This document shows, in pieces, positions 43,013 to 52,789 of a stretch of DNA of 64,000 nt. The position numbers were made by a program, and so were the translations under genes. This stretch comes from Desulfoscipio sp. XC116 (GTDB lineage: Bacteria; Bacillota; Desulfotomaculia; Desulfotomaculales; Desulfallaceae): assembly GCF_039851975.1 (NCBI RefSeq), contig NZ_CP156660.1, positions 2,423,035 through 2,487,034 of the forward strand. Direction: 5' to 3'. Below the pieces are notes generated by a model, which was not told the DNA's origin, searched no databases, and worked only from the letters and a program-made list of their open reading frames with translations. How positions within the stretch are numbered: position 1 is the first letter of the stretch; the number at the start of each line of letters is the position of its first letter.

Positions 43013-43755
43013 TCCACCTTAAAAATCAATACGGTATTACCCATCTTGATTATATCACCATCGGCAAGTTCTTTTTTGGCAACCCTTACTCCATTTACAT
43101 AGGTGCCGTTTGTGCTTGACCGGTCTTGAATAACGAACTTTCGGCCCGTGCGGCTTAAAGCGGCATGCCGCCTGGAGATACTGCTGTCCGGCAGGCATAT
43201 GTCGCATATTTCTCCGCGGCCGATCACCGCCTGGTTGACGGCCAATACAAATTTTTTACCGGCAAGTACACCCTCAACAACCTCCAGCGACACACCGGCA
43301 CTTAAATCGGGCTCGGGCACACCACGCACCGGAGTGAAACGCATAGTCTCTTCCACAGCCATCTGCCTCGGTTCGTCCTCGACACTCTCGTCAAAAAAGC
43401 TTTTTACCTGCAGCTGACCACGGGAAAGTTCTTGCCTTTCCTCAAAAGACACCGCTGCCGACCCCAGCATCGTATACTTTTTTTCAGCCGCCTTGCCTCT
43501 TACATAGTCGGTCATCTCCGCCGACAGACGATCAATAAGCGGGCTGACCGCGGCAAAGTCCCCCGGCCCCAGAAAAACCTCAAACCGATTAGGCACATAA
43601 ATATCCTTAAGCCCGGTTCGCCGACGGTCACGCATTTCCCGGGCCAGTTTTTTGGCTATATCAACAGGCTGCAAACCGCCGCTGCTAAATTTATCTTTAA
43701 AAAAACCTTCAATATATTTTTCTAAACTACCTTCCAGCCCTGAGAAAAAACCCAC
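43009..43755 (-). CDS. FhaA-type protein (DUF3662 plus FHA domain)
   Basis: 248 residues. The N-terminal DUF3662 domain (about 1-115; LEGSLEKYIEGFF, DIAKKLAREMRDRR, VPNRFEVFLGPGD) is joined through a linker with a TMRFTPV-type threonine site to a C-terminal FHA domain (about 165-248; VIGRGEICDICLPDSSISRRHA, DRSSTNGTYVNG). This is the FhaA arrangement of actinobacteria, where it links kinase signalling to lipid II flipping and wall growth. GTG 43755 is the start after GAGGTG. Confidence 0.92.
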   Translation of the reverse strand: MGFFSGLEGSLEKYIEGFFKDKFSSGGLQPVDIAKKLAREMRDRRRTGLKDIYVPNRFEVFLGPGDFAAVSPLIDRLSAEMTDYVRGKAAEKKYTMLGSAAVSFEERQELSRGQLQVKSFFDESVEDEPRQMAVEETMRFTPVRGVPEPDLSAGVSLEVVEGVLAGKKFVLAVNQAVIGRGEICDICLPDSSISRRHAALSRTGRKFVIQDRSSTNGTYVNGVRVAKKELADGDIIKMGNTVLIFKVE

Positions 43756-43761
43756 CGTTGC

Positions 43762-44817
43762 TCACCTCGTTACGGTTTCTTCGCTCTCCGTCAGACGCCG
43801 GCGCAGCTGGCCGCACGCGGCATCAATGTCCAGTCCCATTTCCCGGCGTATGGTTACCGGATAGCCGGCTTTTTCCAATATCAACTTAAAAGCTTGTATA
43901 TCCTTGGCGCCACTGCCGCCAATACCACGCTCAGGTACCGGATTGGCCGGTATTAAATTAATGTGACAGTGAATACCGCGCAATACATCTGTTAATTCCC
44001 CGGCATGTGCCGGGGTATCATTTACCCGTCCCAGCAGGGCATATTCAAAAGATACCCGGCGGCCGGTAGTATCGGCGTAGGCCCTGCAAGCCGGAAGCAG
44101 CTTTTCGAGCGGGTAGGCATTGTTAACAGGCATTAATTTGCTGCGCAGCTCATTATTGGGGGCATGTAATGAAACCGCCAGGGTAATGGCTAAACGCAAT
44201 TGCATCAGATCATAAATACGCGGTACGATACCGCAGGTCGATAAAGTTATATGCCGGTGGCCGATACCCAAACCATAGGGCGCGCTGACCAATTCTATAA
44301 ATTTAACCGTGTTTGCGTAATTATCCAGCGGCTCGCCCGAACCCATTAATACAATACGCCCGATGCGCTCGCCGGATGCATTCTGCATAGCCCATATTTG
44401 ATCGATCAATTCACCCGGGGTCAGGTTGCGAACCAGTCCATTAAGGCCGGAGGCGCATAGCTGACAAGCCATGCGACAACCCACCTGGGTGGAGAGACAA
44501 GCGGTGCAGCCATAGCGATATCTCATCAGCACGCTTTCCACAGCCTGGCCGTCCTGCAATACAAGCAGATATTTGGCGGCATCGCCGCCGCGTGAAACTC
44601 TTTTTTCCAGCACCGCCAAACCACCGGGGCTATACTTGCCGGCTAACTTCTCACGTACTTCTTTAGGTACATTGGCCATATCCGCAAAGGAGGCCACCCC
44701 CTTGCGGTGCATCCAGTCAACAACCTGAGCGGCCCTGAATTTAGGCATACTCAGGGCTGCAACCGCACGTTCAAGTTCCTTCAATGTCAGGTCTTTAATA
44801 TTGAGCAAATCCGGCAT
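43762..44817 (-). CDS. rlmN: Dual-specificity rRNA/tRNA methyltransferase RlmN
   Basis: 351-residue radical-SAM enzyme methylating C2 of A2503 in 23S rRNA and A37 in some tRNAs. The radical-SAM cluster motif is GCRMACQLC (Cys about 110, 114, 117), with ESVLMRYRYGCTACLSTQ before it and VLMGSGEPLDN after. A C-terminal Cys (about 339, DIDAACGQLRRRL) is the methyl-carrier site. Follows rsmB by 54 bp. Confidence 0.96.
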   Translation of the reverse strand: MPDLLNIKDLTLKELERAVAALSMPKFRAAQVVDWMHRKGVASFADMANVPKEVREKLAGKYSPGGLAVLEKRVSRGGDAAKYLLVLQDGQAVESVLMRYRYGCTACLSTQVGCRMACQLCASGLNGLVRNLTPGELIDQIWAMQNASGERIGRIVLMGSGEPLDNYANTVKFIELVSAPYGLGIGHRHITLSTCGIVPRIYDLMQLRLAITLAVSLHAPNNELRSKLMPVNNAYPLEKLLPACRAYADTTGRRVSFEYALLGRVNDTPAHAGELTDVLRGIHCHINLIPANPVPERGIGGSGAKDIQAFKLILEKAGYPVTIRREMGLDIDAACGQLRRRLTESEETVTR

Positions 44818-44871
44818 AAGAATCCCCCGTCGACATGTTTGGTGTTTCTACATTCCGCTGCATAAATCCTG

Positions 44872-46233
44872 CTAAGCACTGCTTTTACGCAACCTGGCCA
44901 TAAAAAAACCGTCCAAGCCATGCAGGTGAGGCAGTATTTGCAGGTAACCCCGGCCCATGGTAGTCTCGTGGTCAAGACTGTCCGGCAATAACCCAGCCAG
45001 CGAATCCCACTTAAAGTCCGGATGTCTGTGCAAAAAAGACTCTACCTGACCCAAATTCTCTTCCCGGGTAATGGTGCAGGTACTGTATACCAGAACGCCG
45101 CCGGGCTTCAACGCCACAGCAGCGGCATCTAAAATCTGCGCTTGCAATTCGGCTAAAGAGTTGATCTGCTTTTCATCCTTACGCCACCTGGAGTCCGGGC
45201 GCCGGCGCAGTACGCCCAACCCGGAGCAAGGGGCGTCAACCAATACGTAATCAGCCCATTTTGCATATTCTTCCGGTATCTCCCGGGCATCGGCCAATAC
45301 GGGACGCACAACTTGCACCCCCAGACGCCGACAGTTCTCTTCAATTAGCCTGATTTTATGTTCATGCACGTCCAGGGCCAGTATTTCGCCCTGATTTTGC
45401 ATTAACTGGGCCAGATGAGTGGCTTTACCGCCGGGAGCACTGGCCGCGTCCAGTACCCGGTCACCCGGCGCGGGACTTACGGCCTGCCCTACCAGTATGG
45501 AACTTTCATCCTGAGCCTGTAATAACCCCTCTTTAAATGGTGACAGGCCGCCCAGTGATACAAATCCCCGCAGCTGCAGACAATCAGCGGCATATTGACC
45601 TTTTTTAGCATGCACTCCCAAAGCCTCAAGCCTTTTCGTCAGCTCCGCCGCACTGGTCTTCAGTGTATTCACCCGCACGGTATTGGGCGCAGGTTGGTTA
45701 TTAGCCATACAAAGGGCTTGGGTATTCGCATATCCAAAGTCATTGAGCCACCGGCGCACCAGCCAGGCCGGATGTGAGTGACGCAAAGCCAAATACTGTA
45801 CCGGGTCCTCATCGGGATCGGGATAATTCAATTTCTCCTTACCCCGGACCAAATTGCGCAGCACACCGTTAACAAATTTAACAATACCTTCGTGACCGTG
45901 TTGGCGGGCCTGGGTTGCCGATTCATTAACAGCGGCTGAATCCGGCACCCGGTCCATAAATAAAATCTGGTAAGCCCCCAAGCGCAAAATATTCCGCACC
46001 GCGGCGGAAAGGCCGGGAAGCGGTCGACGCAAATAATGACTTAGGGCCCAATCCAGGGTATTTTGGGTACGCAGGGTTCCGTAGACCAACTCGGTAATAA
46101 ATGCCCGGTCCAATTTGCCGGGATGCACCTTTTCCAGCAGTGAACCCAGAGCCAGATTAGCATAAGCGTCCCGTTCATCTACCGCCAACAGCACTTTTAG
46201 AGCAGTTTCCCTGGCGCTCATTCCAGGTCTCAA
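44872..46233 (-). CDS. rsmB: 16S rRNA (cytosine-C5) methyltransferase RsmB
   Basis: 453 residues: an N-terminal NusB-like RNA-binding domain (about 1-150; ARETALKVLLAVDERDAYANL) joined to a Sun/NOL methyltransferase domain with SAM loop VLDAASAPGGKATHLAQLM, DAPCSGLGVLRRRPD and YSTCTITREEN (both catalytic cysteines). It overlaps the DUF116 gene by 4 bp. Confidence 0.96.
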   Translation of the reverse strand: MRPGMSARETALKVLLAVDERDAYANLALGSLLEKVHPGKLDRAFITELVYGTLRTQNTLDWALSHYLRRPLPGLSAAVRNILRLGAYQILFMDRVPDSAAVNESATQARQHGHEGIVKFVNGVLRNLVRGKEKLNYPDPDEDPVQYLALRHSHPAWLVRRWLNDFGYANTQALCMANNQPAPNTVRVNTLKTSAAELTKRLEALGVHAKKGQYAADCLQLRGFVSLGGLSPFKEGLLQAQDESSILVGQAVSPAPGDRVLDAASAPGGKATHLAQLMQNQGEILALDVHEHKIRLIEENCRRLGVQVVRPVLADAREIPEEYAKWADYVLVDAPCSGLGVLRRRPDSRWRKDEKQINSLAELQAQILDAAAVALKPGGVLVYSTCTITREENLGQVESFLHRHPDFKWDSLAGLLPDSLDHETTMGRGYLQILPHLHGLDGFFMARLRKSSA

Positions 46234-47021
46234 ATACTATCACTTCCATTACGTAAAAAATATTGTATGGCTTCATCAACCCGCTGATAAGAAAACTGCG
46301 TGTCATGGCACGGCCCGTGAGGCCTTAAATTGGTTACACCCAGCACCGGTATGGGATTGGCATCTAAAATACCGCTGGTTAAATCCCGCTCACAGGCAAT
46401 AGCCACAATAGCTTTAGGGCGATAATCGCGCACATACTTGCGGGCCAAAGTACCCCCGGTGGCCATCCCCACCCGGATACCGTAAAAGTCCCGGAGCTTA
46501 AGCAAATCGCTTACCATACACCGGCCACAGCGGCGGCAATTATCGACACTGCCCGTTACTTTGTGCACACAAGCACTGTTCTGCAAGCAATGCGGGGCCA
46601 GCAACAACAGTTCTTCAGGGGTAACACTGATATGCATGGCCAGGATCAGGTTATTGTTGACCTCAATAAAAGATCGTTTAATCCGGTTCATATCAATTCT
46701 AAGCAACCTGCCCAGTATAAGTACCAGCGGGAAAAAGGTATTAAGAGCCACCCGCACCGGACCCTTTAATAACGCCAGAGGCCTTGAGCTGATAATCGTC
46801 AAAACTATGCCGGCCAATCCAAAACCGGCCAGTGTGATGGAGATCACCATTACCGCGGCCACCGCCAGCAGCACCAGTTTGTAAATTAACGAACGTTCAG
46901 GACAAAAAACCAGGTACCAGATGGCTGCGGCCAGCATACCTACCACCAGCAGACTGACTATCAACAAGCCTATAAAAAGACGTTTGCGCTCGTGGATCAC
47001 CACGTTATGCACCGCCTTCAC
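46230..47021 (-). CDS. DUF116-family membrane protein
   Basis: 263 residues of the DUF116 family. Two N-terminal membrane segments (about 14-34 and 44-75) precede a domain rich in cysteine: CLQNSACVHKVTG, NCRRCGRCMVSDLL, IACERDLTSGI and GPCHDT, with LGVTNLRPHGPC near the end. The CxxCGxC pattern suggests metal or Fe-S binding, but function is unknown. It overlaps fmt and rsmB by 4 bp each, so it is part of the translation-related run and its conserved place there hints at a role linked to those genes. Confidence 0.88.
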   Translation of the reverse strand: MKAVHNVVIHERKRLFIGLLIVSLLVVGMLAAAIWYLVFCPERSLIYKLVLLAVAAVMVISITLAGFGLAGIVLTIISSRPLALLKGPVRVALNTFFPLVLILGRLLRIDMNRIKRSFIEVNNNLILAMHISVTPEELLLLAPHCLQNSACVHKVTGSVDNCRRCGRCMVSDLLKLRDFYGIRVGMATGGTLARKYVRDYRPKAIVAIACERDLTSGILDANPIPVLGVTNLRPHGPCHDTQFSYQRVDEAIQYFLRNGSDSI

Positions 47022-47977
47022 TCCCGATCACCTGTCTCTCCCCCCAGCTTAATACCGGCGTCCAGCGAGTGCCCCCGCAAAAATTCGGACGCTGTCATCT
47101 GTTTTTTACCTTGCAGCTGCAATTCATCAATTTTTAATATTCCATTACCGGTTTGCACCAAAATTCCTTGATTAAAATGGGCTTTCAGTATCCGACCCGG
47201 CTCGGCGCCGCCGGTCGGGCCATCCTGAGCAATTGATACCCGCCAAATTTTTAGTATTTTCCCCTCCAGGACAGTGCGTGCGCCCGGCCAGGGATTAAGA
47301 CCCCTGACCTGATTTTTAATGTTCAGTGCATCACGTTCCCAGCGGACTAGCTCATCTGCTCGGGTAAGCATGGCGGCATAGCTGGAACGGCTGTCATCCT
47401 GCGCTGCGGGCCGCGCCCGACCGTTTTTTATCAAATCCAACGCTTCCGGCAGCAATTGCCCGCCCAGCTCGGCCAGACGGTCATGCACCATCCCTACGGT
47501 GTCGTCCGGGTCAATGGGTACCTTACCTTGCAGCAGCATAGCGCCTGTGTCCAGACCCGTAGCCATTTGCATAATGGTAATACCGGTTTGTTTCTCTCCA
47601 TTGATTACAGCCCGGTGAATGGGGGCCGCTCCCCGGTAGGCCGGTAACAGCGAAGCATGCACATTAATACAACCATACTGAGGCAGATATAATATTTCAG
47701 CAGGCAATATTTGTCCAAAGGCGGCTGCCACAATAATATCGGGACACAAACCCCGCAACACTTCAATAAAAGAAGGTTCACGTACTTTTGCAGGCTGATA
47801 TACCGTCAAACCCGCGGCCCGGGCTGCCGCTTTCACAGGCGACGAACGCAGCTTTTTCCCTCGCCCCCCGGGCTTGTCCGGCTGGGTAACCACTGCCGCG
47901 ATATCATAATTGTTTTGCATAAGCGCCTGCAGTGACAGTACCGCAAAGTCGGGCGTACCCATAAAAACAATTCGCAT
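47018..47977 (-). CDS. fmt: Methionyl-tRNA formyltransferase
   Basis: 319-residue enzyme formylating initiator Met-tRNA. N-terminal MRIVFMGTPDFAV, the formyl-THF site NVHASLLPAYRGAAPIHRAVINGE (with catalytic Asn-His-Asp environment) and DTVGMVHDRLAELG are diagnostic, followed by the C-terminal tRNA-binding domain. ATG 47977 is 7 nt after AAGGAG. It follows def, whose product removes the formyl group later. Confidence 0.96.
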   Translation of the reverse strand: MRIVFMGTPDFAVLSLQALMQNNYDIAAVVTQPDKPGGRGKKLRSSPVKAAARAAGLTVYQPAKVREPSFIEVLRGLCPDIIVAAAFGQILPAEILYLPQYGCINVHASLLPAYRGAAPIHRAVINGEKQTGITIMQMATGLDTGAMLLQGKVPIDPDDTVGMVHDRLAELGGQLLPEALDLIKNGRARPAAQDDSRSSYAAMLTRADELVRWERDALNIKNQVRGLNPWPGARTVLEGKILKIWRVSIAQDGPTGGAEPGRILKAHFNQGILVQTGNGILKIDELQLQGKKQMTASEFLRGHSLDAGIKLGGETGDRE

Positions 47978-48031
47978 ATTATAACTCCTTAAGCAACCAC
48001 TTATCACACTATTTATCCAAAGCCAATATTA

Positions 48032-48484
48032 CTATATCTTTTTTAAATTCTTTGCCTTATCAATAAATAAAATTCCGTTTAAATGATCTATTTCATGCTG
48101 CAGCGCCCGGGCAAAATAGCCATGAGCTTCAACTTCTTTTTCGTTACCGGCCCGGTCCAAACCGCTAACCTTAACCCGTTCAGCCCGGGCAACTTCACCT
48201 GTCACACCTGGGATACTAAGGCACCCCTCGCTATCGACTTGCGTACCATCGGCATACTCAATCACAGGGTTTACCAGCTCTACCAAACCATCGCCCACAT
48301 CAACCACAATCACACGCTTGGATATCCCAATTTGTGGAGCGGCCAGTCCCACCCCCTGATTGGCGTACATGGTATCACGCATATTATCTATCAGTTTTTC
48401 AATATGCGGTCCCAGTTTGGTAACCTGCACCGCTTTTCCCCTTAATACCTCATCCCCGACTTCCACAATTTTGTATACAGCCAA
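48032..48484 (-). CDS. def: Peptide deformylase
   Basis: 150-residue metalloenzyme removing the N-formyl group from new proteins. All three motifs are present: [15 protein letters not shown] and QHEIDHLNG (metal ligands Cys, His, His). TTG 48484 lies 9 nt after GGAGG; the frame to 48532 overlaps priA and is not conserved. The order priA-def-fmt-rsmB matches B. subtilis. Confidence 0.96.
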   Translation of the reverse strand: MAVYKIVEVGDEVLRGKAVQVTKLGPHIEKLIDNMRDTMYANQGVGLAAPQIGISKRVIVVDVGDGLVELVNPVIEYADGTQVDSEGCLSIPGVTGEVARAERVKVSGLDRAGNEKEVEAHGYFARALQHEIDHLNGILFIDKAKNLKKI

Positions 48485-48506
48485 TGTTACATACCTCCTT
48501 CGTTTG

Positions 48507-50747
48507 TTACGTAATATACATTGGATCAACATCTATGCTCATTTTTAAAGCTTTGCCCGGTGCGGCCCCACCGGTGGCCAGCCAAAACCGTTTTACGGCC
48601 AAACGCAATTGCCGGTAATCCGCACTCCAAAGAATGATATGCCACCGGTAATCTTCCTTCAATCGTGGCAGCGGCGCCGGAGCGGGCCCTACTATCATTA
48701 TCTTTCCCCCGTCCTGCTCCTGGACAAACCCGTTCAACCGGGTGTATATTTTTTCCGCTGCCTCTTGCACAGCGGTATCATCCTTGCCATACACTAATAA
48801 CCTAACCATTTTGGCAAATGGCGGATACCCCATTTCTTTGCGCACGGCAATTTCACTTTGAAAAAAGGCCTGGTAATTATGCCGGGAAGCGGCCCGCACC
48901 GCGTAATGCTCCGGCGTATGTGTTTGAATCAACACCTCGCCGGGTTTATCTCCCCGACCCGTTCGGCCGGCTACTTGAGCCAGCAGCTGAAAAGTACGTT
49001 CTCCGGCCCGAAAGTCCGGCATGTGCAGCGTACTGTCGGCATTAACAACCCCTACCAGGGTTACCCCGGGCAAATCCAACCCTTTGGCCACCATTTGCGT
49101 ACCCACTAAAATATCCGCCCCGCCATTGCCAAACAACCCCAGTATTTGTTCATGTGATCCCTTGCGGGCGGTAGTATCCGCATCCATACGCAAAATTCGC
49201 GCCCCGGGCAAAGCCGCTGCCAATTCCATTTCCACCCGCTGGGTTCCCGTACCGAAATAACCCACCTGGCTGCCGCCGCAATCGGGGCATCGCTTAGGCG
49301 CCTGCACACGGTAATTACAATAGTGACAGCGCAAACGTCCATCGGTATGGTAGGTCAGGGAAATATCACAGCGGGGACATTTGAGCACCAGTCCGCACTC
49401 CCGGCAAACCACCAATGTTTTAAATCCCCGCCGGTTTAAAAAAATAATGGTTTGCTCATTATTATGCAGCTTTTCCCGCAGCTTCTGCAATAGCGTCAAA
49501 CTAAAAATACCACTGTTGCCGGATTGCACTTCCCTGCGCATATCCACTAATTGTACGCTGGGCATGCCCTTGCCGTTAATTCTATTGGGCATATTAATTA
49601 AATTATAGGCGCCGCCCGGCAGCGCCCGGCAATAGGATTCCAATGACGGAGTGGCACTCCCCAGTACCAGTACTCCCCGGCTCTTCCGGGCCCGAAAAAG
49701 GGCCACCGCACGAGCGTGATAGCGCGGCGCCTCATCTTGTTTATAAGATGGCTCGTGCTCCTCGTCGATAATTATTAAACCGGGATCAGACACCGGCGCC
49801 AGTATGGCTGAGCGCACTCCCAGCACTACCGGTGCGCTGCCGTTTTCAATGCGTGACCATTCATCACATCTCTCGCCGTCGGACATGCGGCTGTGCAGCA
49901 CCGCTACATCACGTCCAAAACGGGCCTTATACAAACGGACCATTTGCGGAGTTAAGGATATCTCGGGCACCAGGGTGACAGCCTGTCGTCCGGCGCGCAA
50001 TACTTGTTCGATGCAGCGCAGGTAAACCTCGGTTTTACCGCTGCCCGTAACGCCGTGCAGCATAAATACCCGGTGTCCGCCTTGATGTACGGCGGCCGCA
50101 ATATCCTGTACAGCCCGGCTCTGCTCACCGGTTAGCCTGACCCGTGCTTGATCGGTAATTTTATACTGCGGATAAGGGTCCCGTACAGGCAGGTCGGCTT
50201 CCACCCTCAGTATACCCCCTGTACATAATTGATTCACCACATATAGTGATACGCCGGCCAGTGCCGCCAGTTCCCGCTTGTTCAGTCCCGGATGCCGCAA
50301 TGCCGCTTCCAGAGCCGCCAATCTTTTAGGCGACCGGGCCATTTGCTTTTGCACTTCCGGCAACTGACCCGGCTCCACATTGCTATAAAGCCTGACCACC
50401 GGCCTGGCGGAAGTTTTTTTGAGCGCCGGGGCAATGACAGACTGCAGTGCCTTAACGGTGCTGCAAAGGTAATAATCCGCCAACCATTTGGCCAGGGCAA
50501 GTTGATCTTCCCGAAACAAAAGACTTTCATCCACCAGGCCGATAATTTCCTTGACCCGCGCCACAGTCTTTTGTTCACTCAATCCTACCACAAAACCGGT
50601 AACCCGCTGCTTGCCAAAGGAAACCTTCACCCGGTTGCCGAATTGCACGGAACCCGCCAGTTTTTGTGGTACCCGGTATTGATAAGTACGGTCAGTCTGC
50701 AGACCCGGCACTTCCACCAATACATCGGCATATAAATGATTGTTCAT
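48507..50747 (-). CDS. priA: Primosomal protein N' (PriA helicase)
   Basis: 746-residue replication restart helicase. N-terminal DNA-binding domain starts [23 protein letters not shown]; the helicase core has [15 protein letters not shown] (Walker A), [10 protein letters not shown] and [10 protein letters not shown]; a paired zinc site follows with [13 protein letters not shown] and CHYC...CPDCGG. The C-terminal part ends in the domain that binds the gap fork. Motif order and length match PriA. Confidence 0.96.
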   Translation of the reverse strand: MNNHLYADVLVEVPGLQTDRTYQYRVPQKLAGSVQFGNRVKVSFGKQRVTGFVVGLSEQKTVARVKEIIGLVDESLLFREDQLALAKWLADYYLCSTVKALQSVIAPALKKTSARPVVRLYSNVEPGQLPEVQKQMARSPKRLAALEAALRHPGLNKRELAALAGVSLYVVNQLCTGGILRVEADLPVRDPYPQYKITDQARVRLTGEQSRAVQDIAAAVHQGGHRVFMLHGVTGSGKTEVYLRCIEQVLRAGRQAVTLVPEISLTPQMVRLYKARFGRDVAVLHSRMSDGERCDEWSRIENGSAPVVLGVRSAILAPVSDPGLIIIDEEHEPSYKQDEAPRYHARAVALFRARKSRGVLVLGSATPSLESYCRALPGGAYNLINMPNRINGKGMPSVQLVDMRREVQSGNSGIFSLTLLQKLREKLHNNEQTIIFLNRRGFKTLVVCRECGLVLKCPRCDISLTYHTDGRLRCHYCNYRVQAPKRCPDCGGSQVGYFGTGTQRVEMELAAALPGARILRMDADTTARKGSHEQILGLFGNGGADILVGTQMVAKGLDLPGVTLVGVVNADSTLHMPDFRAGERTFQLLAQVAGRTGRGDKPGEVLIQTHTPEHYAVRAASRHNYQAFFQSEIAVRKEMGYPPFAKMVRLLVYGKDDTAVQEAAEKIYTRLNGFVQEQDGGKIMIVGPAPAPLPRLKEDYRWHIILWSADYRQLRLAVKRFWLATGGAAPGKALKMSIDVDPMYIT

Positions 50748-50825
50748 ACATATCCCTCAAGTTTGTCAAACATTAGCTGATAGTTATCCGCCTTTGATAA
50801 TTATAGACTATAATAATATGCCATC

Positions 50826-51212
50826 TCAATCCATTTTCTGGCACATGACAGGCAAGCGTCCGCTCTCTGCCGGCGGATGCTGTGGAGCATGCACGATAGT
50901 AAGACTGCTTAAGATCATCTCTTTTTCGTATTGCAGTTGATTGTCTCGATAATATCGCTGCCTGATTTCCACACGAGGTACGTAAACTGAGAATTCATGG
51001 GGCACCGTATTGGAAACATGACGGGTCATTGTCACCACGACATCTTCTATTTTTATAACGGCCATATCCGTTTGCGGCGGCCCAACCAATGACCTATTAG
51101 AAAGCAATTTGGGACACCGGCTAATTAATTTTTTTAATTTACCAATCAGCATAATCATCACCCGGCAGCTTTTTAACCATGTTATGACATTGCAGTGTGA
51201 TTGTGTGTTCAA
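50826..51212 (-). CDS. Hypothetical protein
   Basis: A frame of up to 128 residues; ATG 51158 or 51152 (MIMLIGKLKKLI) are internal alternatives, with no strong ribosome site for any. The later part (TDMAVIKIEDVVVTMTRHVS, YVPRVEIRQRYYRDNQLQYEKE) looks like beta-rich protein sequence rather than a shadow, and nothing coding is on the other strand. No family recognised. Stand-alone between priA and cysK. Confidence 0.4.
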   Translation of the reverse strand: MNTQSHCNVITWLKSCRVMIMLIGKLKKLISRCPKLLSNRSLVGPPQTDMAVIKIEDVVVTMTRHVSNTVPHEFSVYVPRVEIRQRYYRDNQLQYEKEMILSSLTIVHAPQHPPAESGRLPVMCQKMD

Positions 51213-51222
51213 GAATATAAAA

Positions 51223-51251
51223 AATGCGCTCAGATCTTATGCCGGCGCATT
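51223..51251 (-). terminator. cysK terminator
   Basis: AATGCGC (51223-51229) and GCGCATT (51245-51251) form a 7-bp stem; the minus strand continues TTTTTATATT. The gene stop is 43 bp upstream. Confidence 0.7.
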
Positions 51252-51293
51252 CTTTTTTACTGTTTATCAGGTTTGCCGCCAACACCATGCTAC

Positions 51294-52217
51294 TTAGGCC
51301 TCGAAAACCGGGGTGCTTAAGTAACGCTCGCCGGTGTCCGGTAAAATTGTAAGCACTGTTTTACCCGGCCCCAGCTCCCGGCCCACAGCCACCGCCGCAA
51401 ACACGGCGGCACCGCCTGAAAAGCCCACCAGCAAGCCTTCTTCCCGGGCCAGACGCCTGGTCATATTAAACGCATCTTCATCGGATACGGCAAAGGGCGC
51501 ATCCACCAATTCCAGGTCCAGGTTGGCGGGCACGAAACCATCCCCGATACCTTGAATACCGTGTCTTCCCGGCTTGCCTCCGGATATCACCGCTGACTTT
51601 TGGGGCTCTACGGCGTAGATCTTAATTTGCGCATATCTTTCTTTCAGCACCCGGGCTACTCCGGTCAAAGTGCCGCCGGTACCCACGCCGGCCACGTAAG
51701 CGTCTATGCCGCCTTCCACCTGCTCCAATATTTCTCCGGCCGTAGTATGCGCATGGAACGCCGGATTATCCGGGTTGGTAAACTGATCGGGCATCCAGGC
51801 CCCGGGTATCTGTTTAACCATTTCCCGGGCCTTTTGTACGGCCCCGTTCACATCCTCGGCGGCAGGTGTCAGTACTACCTCCGCTCCATAAGCACGGGCC
51901 AGCAGCTTTCTTTCTTTACTCATTGAATCAGGCATTACCACAATCACCCGGTACCCTTTTACCGCGCCTACCATGGCCAAGGCAATGCCCTGGTTGCCGC
52001 TGGTGGGCTCTACAATTACCGTTCCCGGCTGAATTTTTCCCGCTTTTTCCGCAGCGATAATCATACCTAACGCAGCTCTGGCCTTGGCACTGCCGCTGGG
52101 ATTGAGCATTTCAAGCTTGGCCAGTATTTGCGCGGCACAGCCATCAGTTACCTTGTTAAGTCTCACCACGGGAGTATGCCCCACCAGTTCCAGGACATTG
52201 TCAAAAATTATGCTCAC
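51294..52217 (-). CDS. cysK: Cysteine synthase (O-acetylserine sulfhydrylase) family
   Basis: 307-residue PLP enzyme making cysteine from O-acetylserine and sulfide. The PLP lysine lies in NPSGSAKARAAL (Lys45), the substrate loop is EPTSGNQGIAL and the phosphate loop is GVGTGGTLTGVAR. Both loops deviate from the usual NPGGSVKDR and SGNTG, so substrate choice (thiosulfate, cystathionine or O-phosphoserine types) cannot be fixed by eye. GTG 52217 is the start. Divergent from a MarR regulator that may control it. Confidence 0.88.
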   Translation of the reverse strand: MSIIFDNVLELVGHTPVVRLNKVTDGCAAQILAKLEMLNPSGSAKARAALGMIIAAEKAGKIQPGTVIVEPTSGNQGIALAMVGAVKGYRVIVVMPDSMSKERKLLARAYGAEVVLTPAAEDVNGAVQKAREMVKQIPGAWMPDQFTNPDNPAFHAHTTAGEILEQVEGGIDAYVAGVGTGGTLTGVARVLKERYAQIKIYAVEPQKSAVISGGKPGRHGIQGIGDGFVPANLDLELVDAPFAVSDEDAFNMTRRLAREEGLLVGFSGGAAVFAAVAVGRELGPGKTVLTILPDTGERYLSTPVFEA

Positions 52218-52245
52218 TATCTAATTCTTCCCTTCCAATTATTTG

Positions 52246-52275
52246 TTGACAGATACTCATACTGCTATTTACAAT
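52246..52275 (+). promoter_or_regulatory. marR promoter
   Basis: TTGACA (52246-52251), 18 nt, TACAAT (52270-52275); the Shine-Dalgarno site follows within 7 bp, so the mRNA leader is very short. It lies in the 77-bp divergent region shared with cysK, so MarR binding here could control both. Confidence 0.7.
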
Positions 52276-52294
52276 CTATGTGGAGGTATTTACA

Positions 52295-52750
52295 TTGTCT
52301 AAAAACGAGTCCAACGATGCTTATTTGGCAATTCGGACCATCATTGAACTTACCAGGACATACGATACGCTGGAGGATATAATGGGCCGGCATTTCGCTC
52401 GCTTTGGGTTGTCCCAGCCCAAGTTTAACGCTATGATGCAAATGCGCCAGGCAGGTGGCCGGGGTCTGGCTCTGTCCGAGCTGGGTGAGCGCATGCTGGT
52501 AACCAGGGCCAACATCACCGGTCTAATCGACCGCATGGAAAGAGATGGCCTGGTTATACGGGAAGCCGACCCTAAAGACCGGCGCGTGTACCGGGCCAGA
52601 CTCACAGCCAAGGCATCAAACTTACTGGATAACATACTGCCGATACATGCGGATTTTACCCGCCGGGTTATGTCGGTTTTAAGCATACCCGAAAAAACAC
52701 AGTTAACCGAGTTGCTGCAAAAACTGCGCATGGAAATGGAAAAGATATAA
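52295..52750 (+). CDS. MarR-family transcriptional regulator
   Basis: 151 residues with the winged-helix MarR fold: LSQPKFNAMMQMRQAGGRG, LALSELGERMLVTRANITGLIDRMERDGLV and the wing READPKDRRVYRARLTAKA. TTG 52295 is 8 nt from GGAGG; the upstream GTG overlaps that site. It is transcribed away from cysK. MarR regulators usually repress their own and divergent genes; its ligand is unknown. Confidence 0.92.
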   Translation: MSKNESNDAYLAIRTIIELTRTYDTLEDIMGRHFARFGLSQPKFNAMMQMRQAGGRGLALSELGERMLVTRANITGLIDRMERDGLVIREADPKDRRVYRARLTAKASNLLDNILPIHADFTRRVMSVLSIPEKTQLTELLQKLRMEMEKI

Positions 52751-52753
52751 TAT

Positions 52754-52789
52754 GACGCAGCAAATTTAGTCTGCTGCGTCTATTTTTTT
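52754..52789 (+). terminator. marR terminator (overlaps coaBC 3' end)
   Basis: GACGCAGCA and TGCTGCGTC form a perfect 9-bp stem with a 9-nt loop, followed by TATTTTTTT. The second arm encodes the last residues of the convergent coaBC gene, so the hairpin may work for both strands. Confidence 0.85.
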
